A program made the translations under genes and the position numbers. From positions 1 through 33,147 of the forward strand of contig JAKIWU010000001.1 of assembly GCA_022749905.1 (NCBI GenBank): 33,147 nucleotides of DNA. Reading direction: 5' to 3'. The stretch comes from Thermoplasmata archaeon (lineage in GTDB: Archaea; Thermoplasmatota; Thermoplasmata; Lutacidiplasmatales; UBA184). Positions within the stretch are counted from its first letter, which is position 1, and each line of letters begins with the position of its first letter. A model generated the notes under the pieces. It ran no database searches and had not been told where the DNA came from. It saw nothing but the letters and a program-made list of their open reading frames with translations. This document shows, piece by piece, positions 15,731 through 22,507 of this stretch.

Positions 15731-17299
15731 GTGGGGAGCCCGGTCGAGTCCGACCCGGTCATCCGACGCGCCCTCCTCGCCGTTCACGACAAGACCGGCC
15801 TCGTTGAGCTCGCCCGGGCGCTCGAACGCGCAAGCGTCGAACTTCTCGCCACTTCGGGAACCCATGCGTTCCTCGCCCAGGGCGGGATCCGAGCCCGGCC
15901 AGCCGAGGAGCTGACCGGGATCGGCTCGTGGTTCGCGGGGCGGATCAAGACCCTCCATCCGGGACTCCTCGGAGGCATCCTCGCTCCCCGTACGAAGGAG
16001 GGCGTCGCCGAGCTCTCCGCCCACGGCCTCCTGCCGATCGACCTCGTCGTCGTGAACCTCTACCCGTTCGAAGCGCACTGGAAGGCAGAGCCTGGTTCAT
16101 CCAATCACGAGGAGTTCATCGACGTGGGGGGTGTAACCCTCCTGAGGGCCGCTGCGAAGAACCACGACTTCGTCGCTGCGGTCTCGTCGCCCACTCAGTA
16201 CGAGGGCGTGACCGAGGAGCTGGCCGCGCACGGAGGCCGGCTTTCGGGAGAGACGCGGCGGACCCTCGCGATGAAGGCGTTCGAGCGCACGGCGGACTAC
16301 GATGGTGTGATCGCAGCTGCCCTCGGTCCAACGTCGTCGGGATCCCTCGCGATGCCCCAGGAACTGACGCTCCGCCGAGAACCGGCCCAACTTCGCTACG
16401 GCGAGAACCCCCACCAGAAGGCCGCGATCTACCGCTGGGACGTCTCCGAGAGAGACCCCCTCGGGCATCCGGAGTTCGAGCTCATCAAGGGCGAGGCGCT
16501 CTCGTACACGAACCTCCTCGACCTCGACACGGCCCTCGGGATCGTCTCCGAGTTCGAGCGACCCGCCGCAGCGATCACCAAGCACGCGAACCCGTGTGGT
16601 GCGGCGTCCGCCGAAACGGCCGCCGAAGCCCTTGCCCGAGCCGTGGCGACCGATCCGGTCGCGCGCTACGGATGCGCGATCGCTCTCAACCGGACGCTCA
16701 CGGCAGAGGATGCCGAACCGCTCCGTGGCGTCTTCGTCGATCTCCTCGCGGCACCGGCGTTCGAAACGGACGCACTCGAACGGCTTACCGCGCGCCCGAA
16801 GATCAAGCTCGTGCGCATCGCCCCTTTCCCGGCCGGCGCGGCGCGTTGGGAGCTGCGCTCCGCCGTCGGCCGCGTGCTCCTCGAGCAGGTCGACCAGCGG
16901 ATTCTGCTCCCCGGCGATCTCCGCCAGGTCACGCGCGCGGCCGCGTCGGAACGGGACCTTGCCGCCCTCTCCTTCGCCTGGAAGGTCGTCCGACACGCGC
17001 GCTCGAACGCGATCGTCCTTGCCGACGGCTCGGCCACCGTCGGGATCGGCGCAGGTCAGCCGGTGCGCCTACGCTCCGTCGAGCTCGCGATCGGCGTCGC
17101 CGGGGAGAGGGCGCGCGGCTCGGTCCTCGCCTCGGACGCCTTCTTCCCCTTCGCGGACGGTGTGGAAGCCGCGGGGACCGCCGGTGTTCGCGCGATCCTC
17201 CAGCCCGGGGGAAGCATCCGTGACGCCGAGGTTATCGCGGCCGCGGATCGCCACGGGATCGCGATGTACTGCACCGGTTGGCGGGTGTTCCGCCATTAG
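15731..17299 (+). CDS. purH: Bifunctional AICAR transformylase/IMP cyclohydrolase
   Basis: Catalyses the last two steps of purine synthesis, AICAR to FAICAR with formyl-tetrahydrofolate and then ring closure to IMP. 522 residues, full length. The N-terminal MGS-like cyclohydrolase domain (about 10-200) has LLATSGTHAFL, RIKTLHPGLLGGIL and VVVNLYPFE. The AICAR transformylase domain has RYGENPHQ (222-229) and KHANPCGAA with catalytic K284 and H285, and ends YCTGWRVFRH. Many archaea use PurP and PurO instead, so PurH places this lineage with the minority that has the bacterial-type enzyme. The GTG at 15731 is the first usable start; CTTAAT at 15692-15697 is a likely TATA element with a leader of about 9 bases. 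purC is elsewhere in the window. Confidence 0.95.
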   Translation: MGSPVESDPVIRRALLAVHDKTGLVELARALERASVELLATSGTHAFLAQGGIRARPAEELTGIGSWFAGRIKTLHPGLLGGILAPRTKEGVAELSAHGLLPIDLVVVNLYPFEAHWKAEPGSSNHEEFIDVGGVTLLRAAAKNHDFVAAVSSPTQYEGVTEELAAHGGRLSGETRRTLAMKAFERTADYDGVIAAALGPTSSGSLAMPQELTLRREPAQLRYGENPHQKAAIYRWDVSERDPLGHPEFELIKGEALSYTNLLDLDTALGIVSEFERPAAAITKHANPCGAASAETAAEALARAVATDPVARYGCAIALNRTLTAEDAEPLRGVFVDLLAAPAFETDALERLTARPKIKLVRIAPFPAGAARWELRSAVGRVLLEQVDQRILLPGDLRQVTRAAASERDLAALSFAWKVVRHARSNAIVLADGSATVGIGAGQPVRLRSVELAIGVAGERARGSVLASDAFFPFADGVEAAGTAGVRAILQPGGSIRDAEVIAAADRHGIAMYCTGWRVFRH

Positions 17300-17637
17300 G
17301 CGAACGCGAAGTACCGCTTGAGGATCGAGCGGAACTCGACCGAGCCGACGGGACCGATCTCTCGGCCCTTCTCGCGGCCGTGGTCGAGGAACAGGTACGT
17401 CGGGATCGAGTGGATCCCGAACGACCGGGTCACGCGGTCAGAGTCGTCGACGTTGATCTTCGCGAACTTCACGCGCCCGGCGAGGCTCGCCGAGAGCTCG
17501 AGCAGGACCGGCTCCGCGGTCTTGCAGGGTCCGCACCAGTCCGCGTAGAAGTCCACGACGACGGGAAGCGCCGACCGGATCACTTCGTTGTCGAAGGTGT
17601 CGTCTGTGACCACGATGAGCCCCGCATCGATCCCCAT
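17296..17637 (-). CDS. trxA: Thioredoxin
   Basis: Small disulfide reductase, about 113 residues with a complete thioredoxin fold. The active site is ADWCGPCK (W34-C-G-P-C38), the buried acidic residue is in VVVDFYA (D29), and the cis-proline loop is HSIPTYL. It would reduce partners such as the ArsC of this window and methionine sulfoxide reductases. The ATG at 17637 gives the standard N-terminus; a GTG at 17664 would add nine unrelated residues. CATTAAGC on the minus strand (17675-17682) is a TATA-like element about 42 bases upstream, implying a leader of about 15-17 bases. It is divergent from mutY, with 41 bases between starts, and its 3' end overlaps the purH end by four bases. Confidence 0.93.
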   Translation of the reverse strand: MGIDAGLIVVTDDTFDNEVIRSALPVVVDFYADWCGPCKTAEPVLLELSASLAGRVKFAKINVDDSDRVTRSFGIHSIPTYLFLDHGREKGREIGPVGSVEFRSILKRYFAFA

Positions 17638-17678
17638 CCTGTCGTGGCCCCGGGCTTCGAGCACGGAGGGGGTGCTTA

Positions 17679-18872
17679 ATGATTCTCACTCGCTGGAAGG
17701 GCGTGGCCCGTCGGGCGAGCCGAACCGCCACGACGCGGCCCGGCCGGCCCTCACCAAAGATCACGCCGGCCCTGCTTCGGTGGTTTGACACTCGCCAACG
17801 GCCGCTGCCGTGGCGCCGGCGACGAAACCCGTACCGCGTCTGGGTCTCCGAGGTGATCCTCCAGCAGACCCGCGTCCTGCCGGCGGTTCGGATCTTCGAG
17901 CGGTTCGTGCAGCGATTCCCGAACGTGCAGTCTCTGGCCGAGGCGTCCGAAGAGGAGGTCCTGAAAGTGTGGGAGGGCGCCGGGTACTACGCGCGTGCGC
18001 GCCGTCTTCGGGCCGCCGCACGTCAGATCTGCGCCCACGGAGCACCGCGCTGGCCGAGGACGCTCGAAGGGTGGCGCTCCTTGCCCGGAGTCGGATCGTA
18101 CACCGCTGCAGCCGTTGCGAGCCTCGCGGATGCGATTCCTGTGGTTGCTCTCGACGCGAACGCGAAGCGCGTGGCCGCGCGCTGGACCCTCGCGACGGTG
18201 GCGGAGCGTGGACACCGCGGCGCTTCCGCTCTCGAGCACGCCTTGGGCTCGATCCTCCCGACAGGGCGCGCCGGGGCGTTCAACGAGGCGGTCATGGAGC
18301 TCGGGGAAACCATCTGCACGCCCCGGGCTCCCAAGTGTGGGATCTGCCCGGTCTCTCGGTACTGTCTGGCCTTCCGAACCCTCGACGATCCGGGAAGGAT
18401 CCCGCCTCGAGTTCCGCGAGCCCCTCGTCCCCGGATCTCTGCCGCGGTCGTCGCCCTCGAGCGCAACGGGAGGTGGTTGGTCCACCGACGAGCGTCGGAG
18501 GGACCGCTCGGGGGTCTCTGGGAGCTTCCCGGGGGCAAGATCGAGCGGGGCGAGAACGCCGAGAGGACCGCCCGGCGGGAGCTCGAGGAGGAGACGTGTC
18601 TCCAGGCGGGTCGGCTCGAGGGGGTCGGGACGGTACGCCACGCGTACACCCAGTTCGCGGTGGAGCTCCATGTGTTCCGGGCCGACCTGGACGCTCCGCT
18701 CCAGCGACCCACCACCCCTGCCGGTTGGAGGTGGGTAAGTCCCCGCGAGTTCGAGGCTCTCCCGCGACCGATCGCGACGGTGAAAGCGATGCGGCTCGTC
18801 GGCGCTCCGAGAGGACCCAGGAGCCCTCGCGGTGCCATCGGCCATAACCCATCGGTGCGGAAAACTATATAG
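17679..18872 (+). CDS. mutY: A/G-specific adenine glycosylase MutY with C-terminal Nudix domain
   Basis: Removes adenine mispaired with 8-oxoguanine. 397 residues. HhH-GPD glycosylase domain: EVILQQT with catalytic E58, LPGVGSYTAAAV (hairpin, 135-146) and ALDANAKRVAARW with catalytic D159. The [4Fe-4S] ligands are C213, C220, C223 and C229 (C-X6-C-X2-C-X5-C). From about 250 to 380 there is a Nudix domain whose box GKIERGENAERTARRELEEETCL (286-308) keeps every signature residue except one Gly, which is Cys307. The C-terminal domain of MutY normally only recognises 8-oxoG and has lost the box, so hydrolase activity may be retained here. The ATG at 17679 overlaps the trx promoter; a GTG at 17703 is possible. 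The gene ends inside a strong TATA box for the next gene. Confidence 0.93.
   Translation: MILTRWKGVARRASRTATTRPGRPSPKITPALLRWFDTRQRPLPWRRRRNPYRVWVSEVILQQTRVLPAVRIFERFVQRFPNVQSLAEASEEEVLKVWEGAGYYARARRLRAAARQICAHGAPRWPRTLEGWRSLPGVGSYTAAAVASLADAIPVVALDANAKRVAARWTLATVAERGHRGASALEHALGSILPTGRAGAFNEAVMELGETICTPRAPKCGICPVSRYCLAFRTLDDPGRIPPRVPRAPRPRISAAVVALERNGRWLVHRRASEGPLGGLWELPGGKIERGENAERTARRELEEETCLQAGRLEGVGTVRHAYTQFAVELHVFRADLDAPLQRPTTPAGWRWVSPREFEALPRPIATVKAMRLVGAPRGPRSPRGAIGHNPSVRKTI
18862..18871 (+). promoter_or_regulatory. Strong TATA box overlapping the mutY stop
   Basis: AACTATATAG, the best consensus TATA element I noticed in the window. Transcription would start near 18890-18895, about 125 bases before the ATG at 19020. 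The intervening stretch has no ATG-started gene I can support. It is either a long leader or a small non-coding RNA. Confidence 0.5.
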
Positions 18873-19019
18873 TCACTCGCGGATTTCTGGAGTTCGGCCT
18901 CGGGCACCGTCCGGACGCGTTCGGGTGGCAGGTCCACAAGACCCGGCGCGATCGGGCGGTGCCTTCCCACTTCCTCTCGAACGACAGCTTGAAGGGCGCG
19001 CCTGCGCCGTTTTCGTCGG

Positions 19020-19736
19020 ATGTCTCCCCTATTCGGACCCTCCCGTCACGACCTCCGTCGGGCCGCCCAAGCACTCCGCGAGCTCGGACCCACCTCGGTC
19101 GCGGGCCTCGCGGCCGCGCTCACATGGTCGGAGAGGAAGACGGAGAAGGCGCTCCACGCCCTCGTTCGGATACCCGGAAGCGGAGTGGGATACGACGCGC
19201 GCGCGCGAGCCGCCCGCCCCGATCGAGGGAAAGCGGGCGCCCCGATGCGGGCACCCGCGCTGGCCGCGCGCTCCTCGCTGCCTCCTACTGGTGGAGTCTC
19301 CGCTCCCACGGCGGGCATCGCTGTTGCCGAACCGTCGACCCCGGCCGAACCGGCACCAAGCTGGGGGGGGCGCGCGGTCTGTCCGTCGTGTTCCGCGAAG
19401 CTCGAGCCGCTCGAGACGAAGGAGGCCCTCGTCTGCCGTTCGTGCGGGCGCATCGTGCCCCTCCCTCGACGTCAGGGTTCGCCCGCTCTCCCGACAGGAT
19501 CCACCCCGAACCTCGTGGTTGGTTCGCGGGGGCCGGTCCTCGACCGCAAGGCGCAGGAGATGCTCGCTGCGTACGTGACCTCGCAGCCAATCCCCTGCCC
19601 GAAGTGCCGGCGCCCGATGCAGCACCACGGAGTCGCGGCCTACGCCTGTCCGGCCTGCGGCGAGAACATTCGGTTCACGGCTCCCGCCCTGCCCGACCTC
19701 TCTCCCGCCAGCGCGGCGGCACCGATCCCCTCCTAG
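19020..19736 (+). CDS. Winged-helix and double zinc-ribbon protein, probable regulator
   Basis: A 238-residue protein. The N-terminal about 5-52 (RHDLRRAAQALRELGPTSVAGLAAALTWSERKTEKALHALVR) looks like a winged-helix DNA-binding segment. It is followed by a long A/P/R-rich linker. Two zinc ribbons come next: CPSC-X17-CRSC at about 120-145 and CPKC-X15-CPAC near 196-218, then a P/A-rich tail. The combination suggests a nucleic-acid-binding regulator, but I do not know the family. The ATG at 19020 is the first start after an in-frame stop at 18990. No TATA lies at leaderless distance; the strong box at 18862 is about 150 bases upstream. It converges with hutH. Confidence 0.7.
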   Translation: MSPLFGPSRHDLRRAAQALRELGPTSVAGLAAALTWSERKTEKALHALVRIPGSGVGYDARARAARPDRGKAGAPMRAPALAARSSLPPTGGVSAPTAGIAVAEPSTPAEPAPSWGGRAVCPSCSAKLEPLETKEALVCRSCGRIVPLPRRQGSPALPTGSTPNLVVGSRGPVLDRKAQEMLAAYVTSQPIPCPKCRRPMQHHGVAAYACPACGENIRFTAPALPDLSPASAAAPIPS

Positions 19737-19749
19737 GGATGTCCTGTTC

Positions 19750-19792
19750 GGAGGGCGAAGTCCCTCCGTCCTCTGAGAGCGGGAAGTCTCAG
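19750..19792. terminator. Two hairpins between convergent genes
   Basis: GGAGGG (19750-19755) pairs with CCCTCC (19762-19767), and CTGAGA (19773-19778) pairs with TCTCAG (19787-19792). They occupy the 52-base gap between the zinc-ribbon gene and hutH, overlapping the hutH stop. A role in transcript end formation for both strands is plausible; there is no T-run. Confidence 0.35.
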
Positions 19793-21315
19793 AACGGAGT
19801 TTCCGACCGGACGCGCGCAACCAGCGAGCCATCGGCGAGGCGCTCGGAGAGCGAGCGGATATCTGGCTCCGGCGAACGATCGCTTGCCCACGGGGCAACG
19901 GTCTCCCGGACGGCCCGCAGCGCCGCCTCGGTCCCCTTCCCGCCGTTCGCCGGTCGTCGGAGCTCGAGCGCCTGCGCGCTCACGAGCCACTCGACCGCGA
20001 GGACCGTCCTCGTGTTCTCGATCACCCGGCGAAGTTTCGCGCCGGCCCACGGGCCCATGCTGACGAAGTCCTCCTGATCGGCGGAGGTCGGCAGGCTCGC
20101 GACGCTCGCAGGATGCGTGAGCGTGAGGTTCTCGTTGACGAGGGCTGCAGCGAGGTACTGCGGGATCATGAGTCCGGAACTTCGGCCGGCCTCCGGGGCG
20201 AGGAATGCGGGGAGACCGCGATTCTTCGCGGGGTCGATGAGCCGGGCCGTCCGGCGCTCGGAGAACGCAGCAAGGTACTGGGTCGCGATCGCAAGGGTGT
20301 CGAGCGCGAACGCGAGATGCTGTCCGTGAAAATTGCCGCCGTTGACGAACTCGTCCCCCTCGAAGACGACCGGATTGTCCGAGACCGCGTTGAGCTCGGC
20401 CTCGGCGACGTGGCGGGCGAAGCCGAGCGCGAGGCGTACGGCCGCGAGGACCTGCGGAAGGCAGCGGAGCGTGTAGGGATCCTGGCCGCGGTACTCGGGA
20501 CGGCTCGCCGCGAGGCGGCTTCCCTCGAGGAGGCGTCGCAGCACTTCGGCCTCGTGGCGTTGCTCCGGCGAGTGCCGAAGCTGTCCGAGGCGGTCGTCGA
20601 GAGCTCCCGGATCGCCCTGGAGGGCGTCGAAGGAGATCGCCCCGGCGACCTCCGCCGCGGCGAGAAGGAGCTCGACGTCCGCGATCGCGAGCGCGAGATA
20701 GGCGGTCATGAGGCTCGTGCCGTTCACCAATGCGACTCCCTCCTTCTCGACGAGTTCGAGCCGGGAGAGCCCCGCCTCGCGGAGTGCGGGTCCGGCGGGG
20801 AGGCGGGCCCCGGTCGGACCGAGGAACTCTCCCTCCCCGATGAGCGGGAGCGCGAGATGGGCGAGCGGCGCGAGGTCGCCGGATGCCCCCACCGAACCCT
20901 GCGTGGGGACCCAGGGGGTCAGACGGAGGTTGAGGAACTCGACGAGCCGTTCCACGAGTTCGGGGCGGACCCCCGAGTGCCCGGCGGCGAGCGAGTTCGC
21001 CCGCACGAGCAGCATGCAGCGGACGATCTCCGCCGGGAGGGGCGGACCGGCCCCGCTCGCGTGGCTCCTCAGGAGGCTCGTCTGGAGGGCACGCGCCTCG
21101 GACGGTGGGATGCGGCGGTCGGAGAGTCCGCCGAATCCGGTGGTGATCCCGTAGACGATCCGGCCCCGTTCAATGGCCCGTTCCACCACGCGCCGGCTGG
21201 CTGCCATGGCCGTGCGTGCCTCCTGGGTCACGGAGACGCCGCAGCCGGCTCGGGCGACCGCGAGAACGTGATCGAGCGAGAGGGAATGACCGTCGATCGG
21301 GAGGCTCTCGGTCAT
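19789..21315 (-). CDS. hutH: Histidine ammonia-lyase
   Basis: Converts L-histidine to urocanate and ammonia, the first step of histidine breakdown. 508 residues, normal length. The electrophilic MIO cofactor forms from ASG at 144-146 inside GSVGASGDLAPLAH. Other family blocks are YGITTGFGGL (catalytic Tyr55), NGTSLMTA, AVSDNPVVF, NGGNFHGQ and ENLTLTHPASVASLPTSADQEDFVSMG near the C-terminus. The blocks match HAL rather than phenylalanine or tyrosine lyases. The ATG at 21315 is clear. No other hut gene (hutU, hutI, hutG) is in the window. It lies 67 bases downstream of the Ni-SOD gene on the same strand, so it may be read from the sodN promoter; I see no separate TATA element. Confidence 0.95.
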   Translation of the reverse strand: MTESLPIDGHSLSLDHVLAVARAGCGVSVTQEARTAMAASRRVVERAIERGRIVYGITTGFGGLSDRRIPPSEARALQTSLLRSHASGAGPPLPAEIVRCMLLVRANSLAAGHSGVRPELVERLVEFLNLRLTPWVPTQGSVGASGDLAPLAHLALPLIGEGEFLGPTGARLPAGPALREAGLSRLELVEKEGVALVNGTSLMTAYLALAIADVELLLAAAEVAGAISFDALQGDPGALDDRLGQLRHSPEQRHEAEVLRRLLEGSRLAASRPEYRGQDPYTLRCLPQVLAAVRLALGFARHVAEAELNAVSDNPVVFEGDEFVNGGNFHGQHLAFALDTLAIATQYLAAFSERRTARLIDPAKNRGLPAFLAPEAGRSSGLMIPQYLAAALVNENLTLTHPASVASLPTSADQEDFVSMGPWAGAKLRRVIENTRTVLAVEWLVSAQALELRRPANGGKGTEAALRAVRETVAPWASDRSPEPDIRSLSERLADGSLVARVRSETPF

Positions 21316-21382
21316 CGGTGCGACGATGGCCCGTGGGATGCCGATCCCCAGGGCCCCGGAGGGATCTCGATCTCCGTCGGGA

Positions 21383-21919
21383 TCACGCCGCGGGGACCGG
21401 GTAGATCATGTCGCCCCCCGACTTCTGCAGGGACGGCTGGCGCCGGGTGCCCGCTCCCTTCGTCTTCCAGAAGGTCTCGGCGATCCCTTGAACGGCGGCG
21501 AGGAGCGCCTGGGCGTCCGCGAGGTTCGTGCCCTGTCGGGCCTTGGAGGCGAGCTTCATCGCCTGGAAGAACTGCTCGTGGAGCTGGGGGTACTGCTTCA
21601 GATGGTCCGGGGTGAAGTAGTCCGCCCAGATCACCCGAAGTTCGCTCTTCACGCGTTCCGCGTGGGCCTCCTTGACGAGCATGAAGCGAGCAAGCTTCGC
21701 CTGGGACGTCTCCATCTCCTCGGGGGTGTTCGGCTTCGGGAGCGCGCGCAGCTCGCCGATCAGCTGGTCCATCCGGAGGACGGTGAGCGCACCGATCTGG
21801 GCCTCGTGCGGATCGTAAATCCCGCAGGGAATGTCACAATGGGCTCGTACCGTCACCGGCGGCCGAAGCGCGTCGATGATCGCGTTGCCTAGGCTGAACA
21901 CCGCCTTCCGGTCGAACAT
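21383..21919 (-). CDS. sodN: Nickel-containing superoxide dismutase (pro-enzyme)
   Basis: Disproportionates superoxide using nickel. 178 residues: a 26-residue propeptide, then the nickel hook HCDIPCGIYDP (27-37), giving mature His1, Cys2, Cys6 and Tyr9, all known nickel-binding or active-site residues. The four-helix bundle part carries ELRVIWADYFTPDHLKQYPQLHEQF and the C-terminal FWKTKGAG. The propeptide must be cleaved exactly before His1 to make the nickel site; the divergent neighbour encodes a SodX-like peptidase. A TATA-like CTTTATCC (21942-21949 on the complement) is centred 27 bases before the ATG, so the mRNA is probably leaderless. Ni-SOD is well known in Streptomyces and cyanobacteria and uncommon in archaea, so transfer is possible. 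Identity is very secure. Confidence 0.95.
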   Translation of the reverse strand: MFDRKAVFSLGNAIIDALRPPVTVRAHCDIPCGIYDPHEAQIGALTVLRMDQLIGELRALPKPNTPEEMETSQAKLARFMLVKEAHAERVKSELRVIWADYFTPDHLKQYPQLHEQFFQAMKLASKARQGTNLADAQALLAAVQGIAETFWKTKGAGTRRQPSLQKSGGDMIYPVPAA

Positions 21920-21941
21920 GACGCGCGAAGCGCCGTTGGTG

Positions 21942-21949
21942 GGATAAAG
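21942..21949 (-). promoter_or_regulatory. TATA-like box for sodN
   Basis: CTTTATCC on the minus strand, centred 27 bases before the sodN ATG. It lies in the 30-base gap to sodX and touches the sodX ATG. The same CTTTATCC element precedes radA. Confidence 0.55.
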
Positions 21950-22483
21950 ATGCCGGACGAAGGCACGCCACTACCGGTGGAGAGACCGTCCGGGCGGCCC
22001 CGATCGCTCTGGGAGAACGCCGTCCGGATGCTCCGCAGTCGCCGCGCGATCGTCGAGGATTCGAGCATGGAGCCGGAGTTCCTACCCGGAGATCGACTCC
22101 GATTCGCACCGCCCGACCCGAACCGCGCTCCGCTTGGTGTCGGTGACATCGTGGTCCTCTCGGACCCGGACCGGAGCGGCCGCCTCTTGCTCAAGGAGGT
22201 CGCTGCGACCGCAGGGTCGGCGGTCTCCGTCACGCGCTCGGGCGTCGTGGTAACGCGAGAACCGACTTCCGCCACGAAGGAGGAGGCGATCGAGCTCGTC
22301 CGGGTGCCTCCCGGACACGTGTACGTGGTCTCGCGTCGACCAGCGGGCGCCCGGGACAGCCGGACCTTCGGGCCGATCCCGGTGTCGCTCGTCCTTGGGC
22401 GAGTCTGGTATCGGTATGCACCGAACGCCCGGCGGGGCCCAGTCGGTGCTCGACCTCCCGAGGGCCCCCCTCCCAAACATTAA
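21950..22483 (+). CDS. sodX: SodX-type nickel superoxide dismutase maturation peptidase (S26 family)
   Basis: Predicted soluble serine peptidase that removes the SodN propeptide. 177 residues. S26 signal-peptidase-like motifs: catalytic Ser39 in VEDSSMEPEFLPGD (box B) and catalytic Lys82 in RLLLKEVAA. The family's C-terminal block follows as GHVYVVSRRPAGARDSRTFGPIPVSLVLGRVWYRY. No membrane helix is present, unlike ordinary signal peptidases but as expected for SodX, whose substrate is cytoplasmic. It is divergent from sodN with 30 bases between start codons. The ATG at 21950 directly follows the sodN TATA element. It is likely followed by its own promoter-driven wtp operon 24 bases downstream. 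The assignment rests on motif plus neighbour. Confidence 0.88.
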   Translation: MPDEGTPLPVERPSGRPRSLWENAVRMLRSRRAIVEDSSMEPEFLPGDRLRFAPPDPNRAPLGVGDIVVLSDPDRSGRLLLKEVAATAGSAVSVTRSGVVVTREPTSATKEEAIELVRVPPGHVYVVSRRPAGARDSRTFGPIPVSLVLGRVWYRYAPNARRGPVGARPPEGPPPKH

Positions 22484-22484
22484 C
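22478..22484 (+). promoter_or_regulatory. TATA-like box for the wtp operon
   Basis: CATTAAC is centred 27 bases before the ATG at 22508. It supports that ATG over the in-frame one at 22487 and a leaderless transcript. It overlaps the sodX stop codon. Confidence 0.5.
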
Positions 22485-22507
22485 CGATGTGGCAAGATGC
22501 CACATCG
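22485..22507. promoter_or_regulatory. Operator-like inverted repeat before wtpA
   Basis: CGATGTGGC, 5-base spacer, GCCACATCG: a perfect 9-bp dyad that exactly fills the space between the TATA-like box and the ATG at 22508. A protein bound here would block transcription initiation. The ModE-like regulator at the end of the same operon is the natural candidate. Confidence 0.6.

Noticed and set aside
18865..19074. 69-codon minus-strand frame between mutY and the zinc-ribbon gene
   Set aside because: No ribosome binding site, promoter or similarity; it overlaps both the mutY end and the zinc-ribbon gene start.
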